A DNA stretch of 64,000 bases from Paenibacillus sp. MZ04-78.2 (lineage in GTDB: Bacteria; Bacillota; Bacilli; Paenibacillales; NBRC-103111). The position numbers and the translations under genes are program-made. Position 1 is the first letter of the stretch, and each line of letters opens with the position of its first letter. The notes under the pieces were generated by a model. The model had not been told where the DNA came from. It ran no database searches and worked only from the letters and a program-made list of their open reading frames with translations. The DNA is taken from positions 19,754 through 83,753 of the forward strand of contig NZ_JANAVJ010000012.1 of the NCBI RefSeq assembly GCF_024213375.1, in the 5' to 3' direction. Below, in pieces: positions 27,578-36,208 of this stretch.

Positions 27578-28519
27578 TTAATAAACCTGCTCTTTAAAAA
27601 AGAATCCGTACGTCAGCTCGCGCCGTTCGTCCTGCAGCGCGCGGATGGCATCCAGCCATTCCTCTTGAAACTCGTAGCCGTCCGGATTCGCCGTATATGC
27701 GTCTATCGCTTGCCGATAACCGCGAACAACCGCTTCATTGTACTCCGGCGACTTCAGCAGCGCCTCCAGCTTGAAGCTGTCGATGCCGCCTTCCATTAGC
27801 TCGTGCAGGCTATCCAGCATACAGATGTCATCCGAGCTCATAATATGCGTGCCGTTCGCATCCTCGTAGATCGGATATCGCTCGTTCGGTCGTTCCTGCT
27901 CGATCAAGAACAAGCCTTCCTCTTTATCGAGCTCCAGCCTTTCAAGCTCTTGAGGACGCCCTTGATGCTCCTTGTAATTGGTCAGCAGGCTCCGTTTCGA
28001 ATGATATATATTCGTGATGCCGTGCACCTGTACTTCGACTTCCATCGAGCCGTCAAGCTGCCGCGCAATTTCCAGCGTCTCCTCCAGATTCAGCTCGCGG
28101 GCCAGCACCATGCGGGCCGCGCCTTTGCTTGCCCAATATTTCGCCGTCGCGTAGTTGGTAGAGGTCATCTCCGCGTTCCAGTGCAACCGCATGCCGGGTG
28201 CGAAGCTGCGAACCGCCAGCAGCACGGCCGGGTCTCCGAAGACGATACCGTCGATGCCCGATTGCTGCAATTGGCCCACATACTTCTCCAGTTCGGGCAG
28301 CAAGTCATTGTCCATAATATTGTTGACGGCTGCATACACTTTCGCTCCGTGATCATGCGCCCATGCGGCAAGCGATGCCAGCTCTTCACCGGTCACTTCC
28401 CCCGGAAGCCGCAAGCCGAACCGGTGCTCGCCTACGAGGACCGCGTCCGCCCCTGCTGCAATATACCTCTTCGCTTCTTCGGATGATCCGGCCGAAATCA
28501 ACAGTTCCGGTTTTTTCAT
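27578..28519 (-). CDS. trhP1: U32 family protein TrhP1, tRNA U34 hydroxylation
   Basis: A 313-residue U32 protein matching YrrN/TrhP1 of B. subtilis by size, position and sequence (KPELLISAGSSEEAKRYIAAGADAVLV). It works with TrhP2 in hydroxylating tRNA U34. Unlike TrhP2 it lacks the four-cysteine cluster; the equivalent segment reads TNIYHSKRSLLTNYKEHQGR. I chose ATG 28519 because AGAAGGTGAG lies 8 bases upstream; the GTG four codons earlier lies within that ribosome site. The mltG gene lies 32 bp upstream. Confidence 0.9.
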   Translation of the reverse strand: MKKPELLISAGSSEEAKRYIAAGADAVLVGEHRFGLRLPGEVTGEELASLAAWAHDHGAKVYAAVNNIMDNDLLPELEKYVGQLQQSGIDGIVFGDPAVLLAVRSFAPGMRLHWNAEMTSTNYATAKYWASKGAARMVLARELNLEETLEIARQLDGSMEVEVQVHGITNIYHSKRSLLTNYKEHQGRPQELERLELDKEEGLFLIEQERPNERYPIYEDANGTHIMSSDDICMLDSLHELMEGGIDSFKLEALLKSPEYNEAVVRGYRQAIDAYTANPDGYEFQEEWLDAIRALQDERRELTYGFFFKEQVY

Positions 28520-28551
28520 CTGCCTGCTCACCTTCTCCTCACATTGTAAAG

Positions 28552-29610
28552 CTACGGCTTGGCGCTCTTGGCGCTCTCCGCGATATTTTTCTTATGCTGT
28601 TCGAACGTCTCCGCAAACAAATGCGCCTTGGTTCCGTCCTTCTTCGTTACATAAAACAAATATTTGGTATCTGTCGGATAAATCGCCGCTTTGATCGAAG
28701 CGAGGCTCGGACTTGCAATCGGTCCGGGCGGCATCCCTTTATTCAAATACGTATTATAAGGACTTTGAATCTGCAAATCCTTCTCGAACAGCCGTTCCTT
28801 CGGCTTGTCGAACAAATACTGTACGGTCGCATCAATTTGCAGCGGCATGCCTTGCTTTAAGCGGTTATGAATAACGCCGCTGACGAGCGCGCGCTCGTCT
28901 TCGACAACAACCTCGCGCTCGATGAGCGAGGCCAGCGTCAGCATTTGATGCACGGTCAAGCCGCGCTGGGCCAATGTCTGCTTCCAATCCTGCGGCAGCT
29001 GCTCAAGTTTCTTGTCGAGCTCTTGCGTCATCGTCTCGATCATCTCTTGCAGACTCGTACCCTTTTTCCATTCGTACGTTTCCGGAAATAAATACCCTTC
29101 GAGACGGGAACGCAAGGACGCATTGGCCGGAATTTGCGCCGCTGCGGAGCCTTCAGCCCCCTTGTAGCCTTGTACAAGATTCATGAACTGCTGCAAGTCG
29201 ACGCCTTCCTGCTGCTGCATCTTTTCCGCAATCAGACGCACGGTAAAGCCCTCGGGCACCGTCAGGCGAATACCGGCTTCCTTAACCGTATCGCCCCGGT
29301 TCAGGCGATCGATAATCTCGTCCGGCGACAGCCCGGGCGTCAAGGCGTACTCGCCTGCTTGGAAGCGGCCGCCTTCCCGCTTGTATTTCAAGTACCACGT
29401 AAAGACGCGGGCGCTGCGAATAATGCCCTTGCTCTCCAGTTCGGAGGCCAGTTGCCCTGTTCCGGCCCCCGGCGGCAGCGCGATGCGCTTCTCCGTCTCC
29501 GAAGCCGGCATCGGCTGAAGCGAGCGGGTCACATACCACCCAAACCCTGTACCGGCTCCGGCCACCATTGCAATAATTCCTATTGTTCCCCAAATCCATA
29601 CTCGTTTCAC
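28552..29610 (-). CDS. mltG: Endolytic transglycosylase MltG
   Basis: A 352-residue YceG-like lytic transglycosylase that cleaves nascent glycan strands at the membrane. It has one N-terminal helix (WIWGTIGIIAMVAGAGTGFG), a LysM-like part (residues about 40-110, VPEGFTVRLIAEKM) and the catalytic domain with the conserved Glu in LASLIEREVVVEDER and the product-site region HNRLKQGMPLQIDATVQY. I chose GTG 29610 (MKRVWIWG) because AAGGAG lies 7 bases upstream. B. subtilis YrrL holds the same place next to trhP1/trhP2. Confidence 0.93.
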   Translation of the reverse strand: MKRVWIWGTIGIIAMVAGAGTGFGWYVTRSLQPMPASETEKRIALPPGAGTGQLASELESKGIIRSARVFTWYLKYKREGGRFQAGEYALTPGLSPDEIIDRLNRGDTVKEAGIRLTVPEGFTVRLIAEKMQQQEGVDLQQFMNLVQGYKGAEGSAAAQIPANASLRSRLEGYLFPETYEWKKGTSLQEMIETMTQELDKKLEQLPQDWKQTLAQRGLTVHQMLTLASLIEREVVVEDERALVSGVIHNRLKQGMPLQIDATVQYLFDKPKERLFEKDLQIQSPYNTYLNKGMPPGPIASPSLASIKAAIYPTDTKYLFYVTKKDGTKAHLFAETFEQHKKNIAESAKSAKP

Positions 29611-29644
29611 AGCGCCGCTCCTTCTATATCTCCGCAAACAAACG

Positions 29645-29668
29645 AAAAAGAGCGGATCATCTCCGCTC
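29645..29668 (-). terminator. Terminator after the DUF1292 pair
   Basis: On the minus strand GAGCGG, a 7-nt loop, CCGCTC, then TTTTT. It separates ireB-ruvX-DUF1292 from the mltG-trhP genes. Confidence 0.85.
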
Positions 29669-29695
29669 AGGCTTCCTTAAGAAAAAAGTTGTACA

Positions 29696-30004
29696 TTACA
29701 ACTGTTCGTCAGCCGGAAAAGTCAACTCGTCGAAAAGCTCGGAGACGTTTTCCCATTCATCGTCGTCTTCGATCGTTTCAAGCTCAAGCTCCCCGTCATC
29801 TTTCCGCGTCACACGGTAAATTTCCGGTTCGTCTTCCTTGCCCGGCTTTGCTTTTTCCAGCATCGCGTACCCTTGATCGCCCAGGATCATTTCGGAAACG
29901 ATATGATAGATGACGGATTCCTGCTCTTCGTCATACAAAATAATATCATCTCCGAACGTTTCCCGCAACTGACGGGTCGGCGTTGCTTCCATATTCGGGT
30001 TCAA
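29696..30004 (-). CDS. DUF1292 protein, second copy
   Basis: A 102-residue acidic protein of the YrzB/DUF1292 family, with the typical strands DIILYDEEQESVIYHIVSEM and EIYRVTRKDDGELELETIED. The function is unknown. It is a divergent paralogue of the DUF1292 gene directly upstream. I chose TTG 30004 (MNPNMEATPTR), eight bases after AAGGAGG; the next ATG (29992) is too far from the site. It carries a short N-terminal extension that the first copy lacks. Confidence 0.85.
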   Translation of the reverse strand: MNPNMEATPTRQLRETFGDDIILYDEEQESVIYHIVSEMILGDQGYAMLEKAKPGKEDEPEIYRVTRKDDGELELETIEDDDEWENVSELFDELTFPADEQL

Positions 30005-30061
30005 CGTTCCAGCCTCCTTATGCAAACGGCACGCCTCCCGGACGGGAGGCCAGGCGCCGCC

Positions 30062-30388
30062 TTACTTGGACGGTTCTTCTTCCTCGTCGTCGAATTCGTC
30101 CATCAGCGTGTTGAACGTTTCCTCCACGATATTCCATTCTTCTTCGTCCTCAATCGTATACAACTGCAGATCGTCGCCGTCTTCTTCATAGCGGAACGCG
30201 TACACTTCGTCGGATTCCTCGTCGGCATCGACAGGAACAACCATCATATACTTTTTATCCGAGCCGTCCACTTCGAATTTCATGATGACTTCGAATTCTT
30301 CTTCGTTGCCTTCTTCATCGGGAATGTAAATAATTTCGGGCTCTTCCTGCAGCTGATCCTGATTGACATTTTGATCTTTATCTGTCAC
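30062..30388 (-). CDS. yrzB: DUF1292 protein (YrzB type), first copy
   Basis: A 108-residue, very acidic protein (many Asp/Glu, C-terminus DEFDDEEEEPSK) of the YrzB/DUF1292 family. The core strands are EIIYIPDEEGNEEEFEVIMK and YMMVVPVDADEESDEVYAF. Function unknown. It starts with GTG at 30388, 6 bp after the ruvX stop, with GAGGTG upstream, so it is cotranscribed with ruvX as in B. subtilis (yrrK-yrzB). A GC-rich hairpin (CCTCCC/GGGAGG) without a U run lies between it and the second copy. Confidence 0.88.
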   Translation of the reverse strand: MTDKDQNVNQDQLQEEPEIIYIPDEEGNEEEFEVIMKFEVDGSDKKYMMVVPVDADEESDEVYAFRYEEDGDDLQLYTIEDEEEWNIVEETFNTLMDEFDDEEEEPSK

Positions 30389-30394
30389 CGTTCT

Positions 30395-30817
30395 TCACCT
30401 CTTCGAGTTGGATTGGGCATCCATATATCCTTGCAAAATGAGCGCAGCCGCCATCTTGTCGATGACCTGCTTCCGTTTCTTGCGGCTGACGTCCGCCTCC
30501 AGCAGCGTGCGCTGGGCGGAGGCGGTTGTCAGCCTTTCATCCCACAAATGCACCGGCAATTGTAGGGTTTCATGCAGTTGCTCTGAAAATGCGATACAAA
30601 TTTCTCCACGCGGACCGATCGTGTTGTTCATGTTTTTCGGCAGGCCTACGACGATTTCCGTGACACTGTATTGCGCGATAAGCTCCCGAAGGCGGGCCAA
30701 ATCGCGCTCCTCGGTCGTTCTCCGGATCACTTCAAGCCCCTGCGCTGTCCAACCGAGTTCGTCGCTGACGGCGACGCCGATCGTTTTGTCCCCGTAATCC
30801 AGTCCCATCAAGCGCAT
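30395..30817 (-). CDS. ruvX: RuvX/YqgF putative pre-16S rRNA nuclease
   Basis: A 140-residue RNase H-like protein (YqgF/YrrK) implicated in 16S rRNA 5' maturation and Holliday-junction-type cleavage. [19 protein letters not shown] contains the first catalytic Asp, [10 protein letters not shown] the central Glu/Asn region, and WDERLTT the next acidic motif. I chose ATG 30817 because GGAG lies eight bases upstream and the length fits the family. The frame stays open for 58 more codons upstream, but that stretch overlaps a long palindromic element and has no homologous look. Confidence 0.92.
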   Translation of the reverse strand: MRLMGLDYGDKTIGVAVSDELGWTAQGLEVIRRTTEERDLARLRELIAQYSVTEIVVGLPKNMNNTIGPRGEICIAFSEQLHETLQLPVHLWDERLTTASAQRTLLEADVSRKKRKQVIDKMAAALILQGYMDAQSNSKR

Positions 30818-30855
30818 TAGGTTCTCCATTCTGGTGGCTAAGTCCGTTGAATGCT

Positions 30856-30954
30856 GCGTGAGCGGATCATTCTTCCGATCGCTGTTGTCTCCGGATTCTT
30901 GGATCAGATAACCTTGAAAGGTTAGAATCCGGAGACAAAGGCGACCGCTAACGC
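30856..30954. repeat. Long imperfect palindromic element in the ireB-ruvX gap
   Basis: Nested inverted repeats: GCGTGAGCGG (30856-30865) with CCGCTAACGC (30945-30954), GCGA/TCGC-type pairs inside, TTGTCTCCGGATTC (30885-30898) with its exact inverse GAATCCGGAGACAA (30925-30938), and a central TAACCTT GA AAGGTTA. About 28 pairs form in all. It looks like a non-autonomous mobile palindrome (MITE or REP type) or a structured RNA, not a terminator, since no U run follows. Confidence 0.75.
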
Positions 30955-30998
30955 TTCTCCAGAACGATTCCGCCCCCTCCGCTGTATTCACCTGACTT

Positions 30999-31262
30999 TT
31001 AGGATTTATTGTGCTGCAAGTAGGAACGGACCAGTTCCTCGATCAATTCGTCCCGCTCCCGCTTGCGGATGATGCTGCGCGCATTGTTGTGACGCGGAAT
31101 GTAAGCCGGGTCGCCCGAAAGCAAATAGCCTACGATTTGGTTGATCGGATTGTACCCCTTCTCCTGCAGCGCGTCATACACCGCTAAAATGACTTCTTTG
31201 GGCGAGGTTTCGATCTCTTCCGCTTTTACGTTGAACTTCATCGTTTTATCCATCGAACTCAT
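30999..31262 (-). CDS. ireB: IreB family regulatory phosphoprotein
   Basis: An 87-residue protein of the IreB/YrzL (UPF0297) family, with the conserved core [20 protein letters not shown] and [20 protein letters not shown]. In Enterococcus IreB is a substrate of the Ser/Thr kinase IreK and affects cephalosporin tolerance; the B. subtilis role is unclear. The N-terminal [10 protein letters not shown] contains the likely phosphorylatable Ser/Thr residues. It lies 77 bp downstream of alaS on the same strand and before ruvX, the standard order. Confidence 0.93.
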   Translation of the reverse strand: MSSMDKTMKFNVKAEEIETSPKEVILAVYDALQEKGYNPINQIVGYLLSGDPAYIPRHNNARSIIRKRERDELIEELVRSYLQHNKS

Positions 31263-31339
31263 TTAGAGGCACCCCCCTGCATTGATCAATACTGACTTAT
31301 TCGCCACGATCCTGAAAATTCCTGTTGACGGCGAAATTA

Positions 31340-33970
31340 TTATTTTGCCGCGACGAGCTGCTCCACGCTTTGCAGCGCTTCCTGCAGCTTGGAAGCGTCC
31401 TTGCCGCCGGCCTGCGCCATGTCCGGACGGCCGCCGCCGCTGCCGCCGCAGCGAGCAGCGACTTCCTTAATCAGCTTGCCGGCGTGGTAGCCCTTCGACA
31501 CCAGATCCGGCGTAACGGCCGCAACCAGATTGACCTTGTCCTCTGCAGCGGATCCTAGTACGATCACGGCCGAGCCAAGCTTCGTTTTCATCTGATCGAC
31601 GATATTGCGGAGCGACTCCATATCGCCTGCGCTCACCTGAGCGGCAAGCACCGTTACGCCGTCCACCGTTTTCGCCTGATCGGTGAGCGAGCCTGCTTCA
31701 ATGCCGCCGAGCTTCGCTTTGAGCGATTCGTTCTCGCGCGATACTTCCTTAAGCTGTGCAAACAAGCCGTCGATCCGTTTCGGCACGTCGCCGATATTCG
31801 ATTTCAGCAGGCTTGCGGCGTCGCGCAGCAGCTGCAACTGCCCATCCAAATATTGATAGCCGTTCCGTCCCGTCGTCGCTTCGATCCGGCGCACGCCGGA
31901 GCCGATCCCCGACTCGCTGACGATTTTGAACAAGCCGATCTGGCTCGTATTCCGCACATGACAGCCGCCGCACAGCTCCAGGCTGTAGCCGCCGACCTGC
32001 ACGACGCGGACGATATCGCCGTATTTTTCGCCGAAGAGCGCCATAGCCCCCATGGTCTTGGCTTCGGCAATCGGTTTAAGCGAAATCTCGACTTCGATGC
32101 TCTTCCAAATTTGGGCGTTCACCCGCTGCTCGATCTCCTGCAGCTCTTCCGCGGAAATGCTGCCGAAGTGCGAGAAGTCGAAGCGCAGGCGCTCGGGCGC
32201 AACCAGCGATCCGGCTTGGTTCACGTGCTCACCGAGCACTTCCTTGAGCGCTTTGTGCAGCAGGTGGGTAGCCGTATGATTTTTAATGATATCTTCGCGC
32301 ATATCCTGCGTTACCGTTGCCTGAACAGTGTCGCCCTTGCGCAGCACGCCCGCTTCCACGATAACAGTATGCACGTGCTGGCCGTGCGGCGCCTTGCCCA
32401 CGTCCTCAACCTTGAGCACCGTATCGCCTGCGGTAATATATCCGTGATCGCTGACCTGACCGCCGCTTTCGGCGTAGAACGGAGTTTGGTCCAAAATCAC
32501 CTGGCACGTCTCGCCCGTTCCGACCAAATCAACGAACTGGTTCTCATGCACGACCGCGATCACTTTAGCAGCAGTTACCAAATCAGTATATCCAACAAAC
32601 TCGCTTTTAACCGTGAAATCCGCCAGCGGGCCGCCCTGCACCTTCATGCTGTCGGTCTCTTTGCGGGCCTCGCGGGCACGATCGCGCTGCTCCTGCATCG
32701 CTTGATCGAAGCCTGCGCGGTCGACCGTCATCCCTTTCTCGGCAGCAAAATCCTCGGTCAGATCGAACGGGAAGCCATACGTATCGTACAGCTTGAACGC
32801 ATCCGGGCCGCTGATGACCCTGCTGCCTTCGTTGCGGGCTTTGTCGACCATTTCGGCCAAAATTGCAAGGCCGTCGGACAGCGTCTCATGGAAACGTTCC
32901 TCCTCGATGCGGATGACCTTCTCGATGAATTCGCGTTTTTCGACCACTTCCGGGTAATAGATACCCATCACGTCGCCGACAATCGGGGTCAGCGTATACA
33001 GGAACGGCTTATCCATGCCGAGCACCTTGCCGTACCGCACCGCGCGGCGGAGCAAACGGCGGATGACGTAGCCGCGGCCCTCATTGGACGGAAGCACGCC
33101 GTCGCCAACGGAGAAAGCAACGGTACGGATGTGGTCGGCGATTACTTTCAGCGCCACGTCGTGCTCTTCGTTTTGCTTGTAAGTCACGCCGGCAAGCTGG
33201 GCCGTCTTTTGAATGATCGGCTGGAACAGATCGGTGTCGAAGTTCGAATCGACATCCTGCAGAATAGAAGCGAAGCGCTCCAAGCCAGCGCCGGTATCGA
33301 TGTTTTTGTTCGGGAGCGGCGTATAGCTGCCGTCCTTGTTATGGTTAAACTGGGAGAAAACAAGGTTCCATACTTCAAGGAACCGCTCGTTCTCCCCGCC
33401 CGGCCAGCACTCGGGATCACTAAGATCGCCGTACTTGTCGCCGCGGTCGTAGAAAATTTCCGTACACGGGCCACAAGGACCTTCGCCGATGTCCCAGAAA
33501 TTTTCCTCCAGCTTGTAGATGCGCTCTTCCGGCAGGCCGATCTTTTTATTCCACATTTCGAACGCTTCGGTATCCTCGGGATATACGGTGACGGACAACC
33601 GGTTCGGATCGAAGCCGATCCACTCAGGGCTTGTCAGAAATTCCCAGGCCCACGTAATCGCTTCTTCTTTGAAATATTCGCCAATGGAGAAATTGCCGAG
33701 CATTTCAAAGAACGTATGGTGACGGCGCGTTTTGCCGACGTTCTCAATATCGTTCGTACGGATGCACTTCTGCGAGTTCGCGATCCGCGGATTTTCCGGG
33801 ACGACGCGGCCGTCGAAATACGGCTTCAGCGGCGCCATGCCTGCGTTGATCCACAGCAGCGACGGATCGTTGTGTGGCACAAGCGGCGCGCTGGGTTCGA
33901 TCGTGTGCCCCTTGCTCTCAAAAAATTTCAACCATTTTGCGCGAATTTCACTTGCTTTCATTGGGTTCAT
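31340..33970 (-). CDS. alaS: Alanyl-tRNA synthetase
   Basis: An 876-residue class II synthetase. Motifs: [19 protein letters not shown] in the aminoacylation core, the editing domain with zinc-binding [11 protein letters not shown] and [13 protein letters not shown] (about residues 560-670), and the C-terminal DHHA1/C-Ala domain ending [15 protein letters not shown]. It attaches alanine to tRNA-Ala and removes misacylated Ser or Gly. The start at 33970 follows GGGAGG. Expression is controlled by the T-box leader directly upstream, so uncharged tRNA-Ala should raise it. Confidence 0.98.
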   Translation of the reverse strand: MNPMKASEIRAKWLKFFESKGHTIEPSAPLVPHNDPSLLWINAGMAPLKPYFDGRVVPENPRIANSQKCIRTNDIENVGKTRRHHTFFEMLGNFSIGEYFKEEAITWAWEFLTSPEWIGFDPNRLSVTVYPEDTEAFEMWNKKIGLPEERIYKLEENFWDIGEGPCGPCTEIFYDRGDKYGDLSDPECWPGGENERFLEVWNLVFSQFNHNKDGSYTPLPNKNIDTGAGLERFASILQDVDSNFDTDLFQPIIQKTAQLAGVTYKQNEEHDVALKVIADHIRTVAFSVGDGVLPSNEGRGYVIRRLLRRAVRYGKVLGMDKPFLYTLTPIVGDVMGIYYPEVVEKREFIEKVIRIEEERFHETLSDGLAILAEMVDKARNEGSRVISGPDAFKLYDTYGFPFDLTEDFAAEKGMTVDRAGFDQAMQEQRDRAREARKETDSMKVQGGPLADFTVKSEFVGYTDLVTAAKVIAVVHENQFVDLVGTGETCQVILDQTPFYAESGGQVSDHGYITAGDTVLKVEDVGKAPHGQHVHTVIVEAGVLRKGDTVQATVTQDMREDIIKNHTATHLLHKALKEVLGEHVNQAGSLVAPERLRFDFSHFGSISAEELQEIEQRVNAQIWKSIEVEISLKPIAEAKTMGAMALFGEKYGDIVRVVQVGGYSLELCGGCHVRNTSQIGLFKIVSESGIGSGVRRIEATTGRNGYQYLDGQLQLLRDAASLLKSNIGDVPKRIDGLFAQLKEVSRENESLKAKLGGIEAGSLTDQAKTVDGVTVLAAQVSAGDMESLRNIVDQMKTKLGSAVIVLGSAAEDKVNLVAAVTPDLVSKGYHAGKLIKEVAARCGGSGGGRPDMAQAGGKDASKLQEALQSVEQLVAAK

Positions 33971-33997
33971 TTTCCTCCCGACACTTCATTTTAATAC

Positions 33998-34304
33998 AAA
34001 AAAACGCCCCTGAAACAGGGACGATTTGCTCGCGGTACCACCCTGGTTATTGTGCGGCTGCATAGATACGCCTTCACAATCTCCTCTGTCCGGACGATAA
34101 CGGGCCCGCCCGGCGAACTTTTTGAATCCGCGCTCCGAAATGAGCGTTCGGTCATCCTTCATTAGAAAGGTTTTCCCAGCTGGAGCTGCGAGACTGCAAG
34201 CAAGCTTGCCACGTGACGCCTCCAAAACCTTCTCTCTGGCTAATGGACTATGACGTACTTAAATTTCATCAACGCTTTAATGTACCTGTAAATAAGCACT
34301 ATTT
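33998..34304 (-). promoter_or_regulatory. T-box leader of alaS
   Basis: The minus strand carries the T-box sequence AGGGTGGTACCGCG (plus positions 34031-34044), followed by the terminator hairpin CGTCCC...GGGGCG and a run of seven T (33998-34023). Upstream are a Stem I with AGAGAG and a long pairing AGAAGGTTTT/AAAACCTTTCT. I cannot place the specifier codon with certainty; an alanine codon is expected. It regulates read-through into alaS by tRNA-Ala charging. Confidence 0.93.
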
Positions 34305-34310
34305 ATCAAA

Positions 34311-34340
34311 ATTATAGCTTTCGTGCAGCAGACTTGTCAA
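34311..34340 (-). promoter_or_regulatory. Sigma-A promoter of the alaS T-box transcript
   Basis: Minus-strand TTGACA (34335-34340), 18 bases, TATAAT (34311-34316). Confidence 0.85.
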
Positions 34341-34347
34341 CAAACGT

Positions 34348-34632
34348 CTACTGCTCCCAAGCCATGCGCTGGACAAGCCGATGCCTGAACAAGCTGATGA
34401 CGAAATCCTCGTAGAAATCGTGGCGGACAATCCATTGATACTCGCCGTCTTCATGGGCGTAAAATAAGACGTCCGTGATCACGTCATTATCGTCGAAATA
34501 ATCGCGAATCCGCTTCACTGCCTTCTCGACACCGGCATCGGGGCGATGGAGCTTCATCCGGAACTCAACATCTTGTCCGTTCGATTGCTCTTCAATGGTC
34601 AGAAGCTCACGGTCGTACTCGTAGTATAGCAT
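34348..34632 (-). CDS. Small conserved-looking protein of unknown function
   Basis: A 94-residue soluble protein I do not recognise. It is mixed in charge, with a predicted alpha/beta character (LLTIEEQSNGQDVEFRMKLH, VEKAVKRIRDYFDDNDVITD, YQWIVRHDFYEDFVISLFRH). The strong ribosome site GGAGG seven bases before the ATG and a codon pattern like its neighbours support a real gene. It lies 31 bp after the ArsB/NhaD transporter gene on the same strand and may be cotranscribed. Its stop is eight bases from the alaS promoter. Confidence 0.75.
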   Translation of the reverse strand: MLYYEYDRELLTIEEQSNGQDVEFRMKLHRPDAGVEKAVKRIRDYFDDNDVITDVLFYAHEDGEYQWIVRHDFYEDFVISLFRHRLVQRMAWEQ

Positions 34633-34663
34633 GGTGAAGCCTCCTTCGATTAACCAACTGCTG

Positions 34664-35944
34664 TTACATCAAATATCTCACATACACATATATATTTGCA
34701 ACAGCTATCGAGAGCAGCATAAGCGGAAAGGCGATCACGAAAAATTTCATGAACGAAATCGGATGCCCTTCCCTTGCCGCCATACCGGCTACGATTAGAT
34801 TCGCGCTCGCGCCGATCAGCGTGCCGTTACCTCCGAGACAAGCCCCGAGCGCAAGACTCCACCAAAGCGGCTCCAGGTTGCTGACCCCCATCGTACCCAT
34901 TTCCTGAATCATCGGAATCATCGTCGCCACAAACGGGATATTATCCAAAAACGCCGAAGCGATTCCGCTGAGCCAGAGGATCAGAATCGCCGATTTCGTC
35001 ACATCGCCACCCGTTACCCCGACCGCGTAGTTCGCCAACGCGGCGATCACGCCGGTTTCAATCAAGCCCGAGACAAGCACGAACAATCCGACGAAGAAGA
35101 AGATCGTCGTCCACTCGACCCGCTGAAACGCCTCTTCCAGAAAGTGCTCGCCGGTCAACAGCAGCAGCAGGAATGCGCCTGCAAGGGCCACGGTTGCCGA
35201 CTCCAAATGGACGGACTGGTGAACGAAGAAGCCGATCAGGGTTAATCCAAGCACCACAAGACATTTTTTCAATAGCACCGGATCGCGGATTTCCGCTTTT
35301 TCGTTCATTTTCATCAGTCCCAGCCGCAGTTCTTCCGTCGTTCGAATCTGTTTGCGGTAAAACAGCACGAAGAAAGGTACGGTGATCGCGAGGATAATCG
35401 CCGCAATCGGCGCCAAATTGCTGATGAAGGCCATGAAAGTCAGTTCTTTCACCGCGCTGCCGATCATGATGTTCGGCGGATCGCCGATCAGCGTCGCCGT
35501 GCCGCCGATATTGCAGGCGAGAATTTGCGACATCAGAAAAGGAACCGGATTCACTTGCAGCTGCCGTGTAATACTAAAGGTTACCGGCACCATCAGCAGC
35601 ACGGTCGTCACGTTATCCAGAAACGCCGAGCCGATCGCCGTTACCAGCGAAAGCACGACCATGATCCGGACCGGGTGACCGCCCGCCTTTTTGGCCGACC
35701 AGACTGCAATATATTTGAATAGTCCCGTTTCCGCGGTAATACCAACGATAATCATCATACCCACCAGCAGGCCAAGCGTGTTGAAGTCGATATGATGGAT
35801 TGCCGTTTCCTGACTGACGATACCCAGAACGACCATCAAAATGCCGCCGATCATGGCAACGATCGTCCGGTGAATTTTTTCCGAAACGATAAAACCGTAG
35901 GCTACCGCAAACAATCCGATAGCGATAAGTGCTTGTTGATCCAT
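34664..35944 (-). CDS. ArsB/NhaD family ion transporter
   Basis: A 426-residue membrane protein of the ion-transporter superfamily (CitMHS/ArsB/NhaD, PF03600). About eleven helices are seen, with the two family repeats SAFLDNVTTVLLMVPVT and SAFLDNIPFVATMIPMI and the re-entrant GGTATLIGDPPNIMIG and GGNGTLIGASANLIV loops. The substrate could be Na+/H+, arsenite or a dicarboxylate. I chose ATG 35944 (MDQQALIAIG) because GAAAGGAA precedes it. A structured RNA with a terminator lies between this gene and the upstream AI-2E family gene, so its expression may be attenuated. Confidence 0.88.
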   Translation of the reverse strand: MDQQALIAIGLFAVAYGFIVSEKIHRTIVAMIGGILMVVLGIVSQETAIHHIDFNTLGLLVGMMIIVGITAETGLFKYIAVWSAKKAGGHPVRIMVVLSLVTAIGSAFLDNVTTVLLMVPVTFSITRQLQVNPVPFLMSQILACNIGGTATLIGDPPNIMIGSAVKELTFMAFISNLAPIAAIILAITVPFFVLFYRKQIRTTEELRLGLMKMNEKAEIRDPVLLKKCLVVLGLTLIGFFVHQSVHLESATVALAGAFLLLLLTGEHFLEEAFQRVEWTTIFFFVGLFVLVSGLIETGVIAALANYAVGVTGGDVTKSAILILWLSGIASAFLDNIPFVATMIPMIQEMGTMGVSNLEPLWWSLALGACLGGNGTLIGASANLIVAGMAAREGHPISFMKFFVIAFPLMLLSIAVANIYVYVRYLM

Positions 35945-36020
35945 AATGAATTCCTTTCTCCGATGCAATTTTTTTGGTGCCGCCGGCTCACATCGCTCTT
36001 CCGTATAACCCTAAAAAAAG

Positions 36021-36050
36021 CAAAAAGAAGCCCTTGGTGACAGGCTCCTC
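36021..36050 (-). terminator. Terminator at the 3' end of the structured RNA
   Basis: On the minus strand AGGAGCC, an 8-10 nt loop, GGCTTCT, then TTTTTG and a second T run. It lies 77 bases before the ArsB/NhaD start codon. Confidence 0.75.
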
Positions 36051-36195
36051 CGAAAATCAACGCGATTATGTACTTGTCTTGTGCAACCAGCAGGCATCCG
36101 GTCAACGGCGGGATATCGAAGACACGTTCCCCTACCGCTGCCAACTTATATATACGCACAAGGTAGTCGCTTGGTTTCGCCCAATAAAAATTTTT
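36021..36195 (-). ncRNA. Structured RNA, possibly 6S-like or a riboswitch leader
   Basis: In the 264-bp gap upstream of the ArsB/NhaD gene the minus strand can fold into a long irregular rod: GCGA/TCGC, CTTGTGC (plus 36156-36162) with GCACAAG (36078-36084), GCAG/CTGC, CGG/CCG and GGGG/CCC, with an AT-rich internal loop (GTATATATAAG) facing a short strand. It ends in a good intrinsic terminator. A TATATT -10 lies at 36202-36207 with a weak -35, giving about 175 nt. Size and rod shape with a central bubble recall 6S RNA; an attenuator for the transporter gene is the alternative. I could match it to no riboswitch consensus I know. Confidence 0.5.
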
Positions 36196-36208
36196 TTCTA
36201 AAATATAA

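Noticed and set aside
30818-30991. 58-codon N-terminal extension of RuvX
   Set aside because: It runs through the long palindromic element, lacks a ribosome site and exceeds the family length; ATG 30817 has GGAG.
31853-33994. 713-codon plus-strand ORF
   Set aside because: Antisense to alaS, same composition artefact, no ribosome site or recognisable domain.
33986-34225. 79-codon minus-strand ORF in the alaS leader
   Set aside because: It lies wholly within the T-box leader and ends at its terminator.
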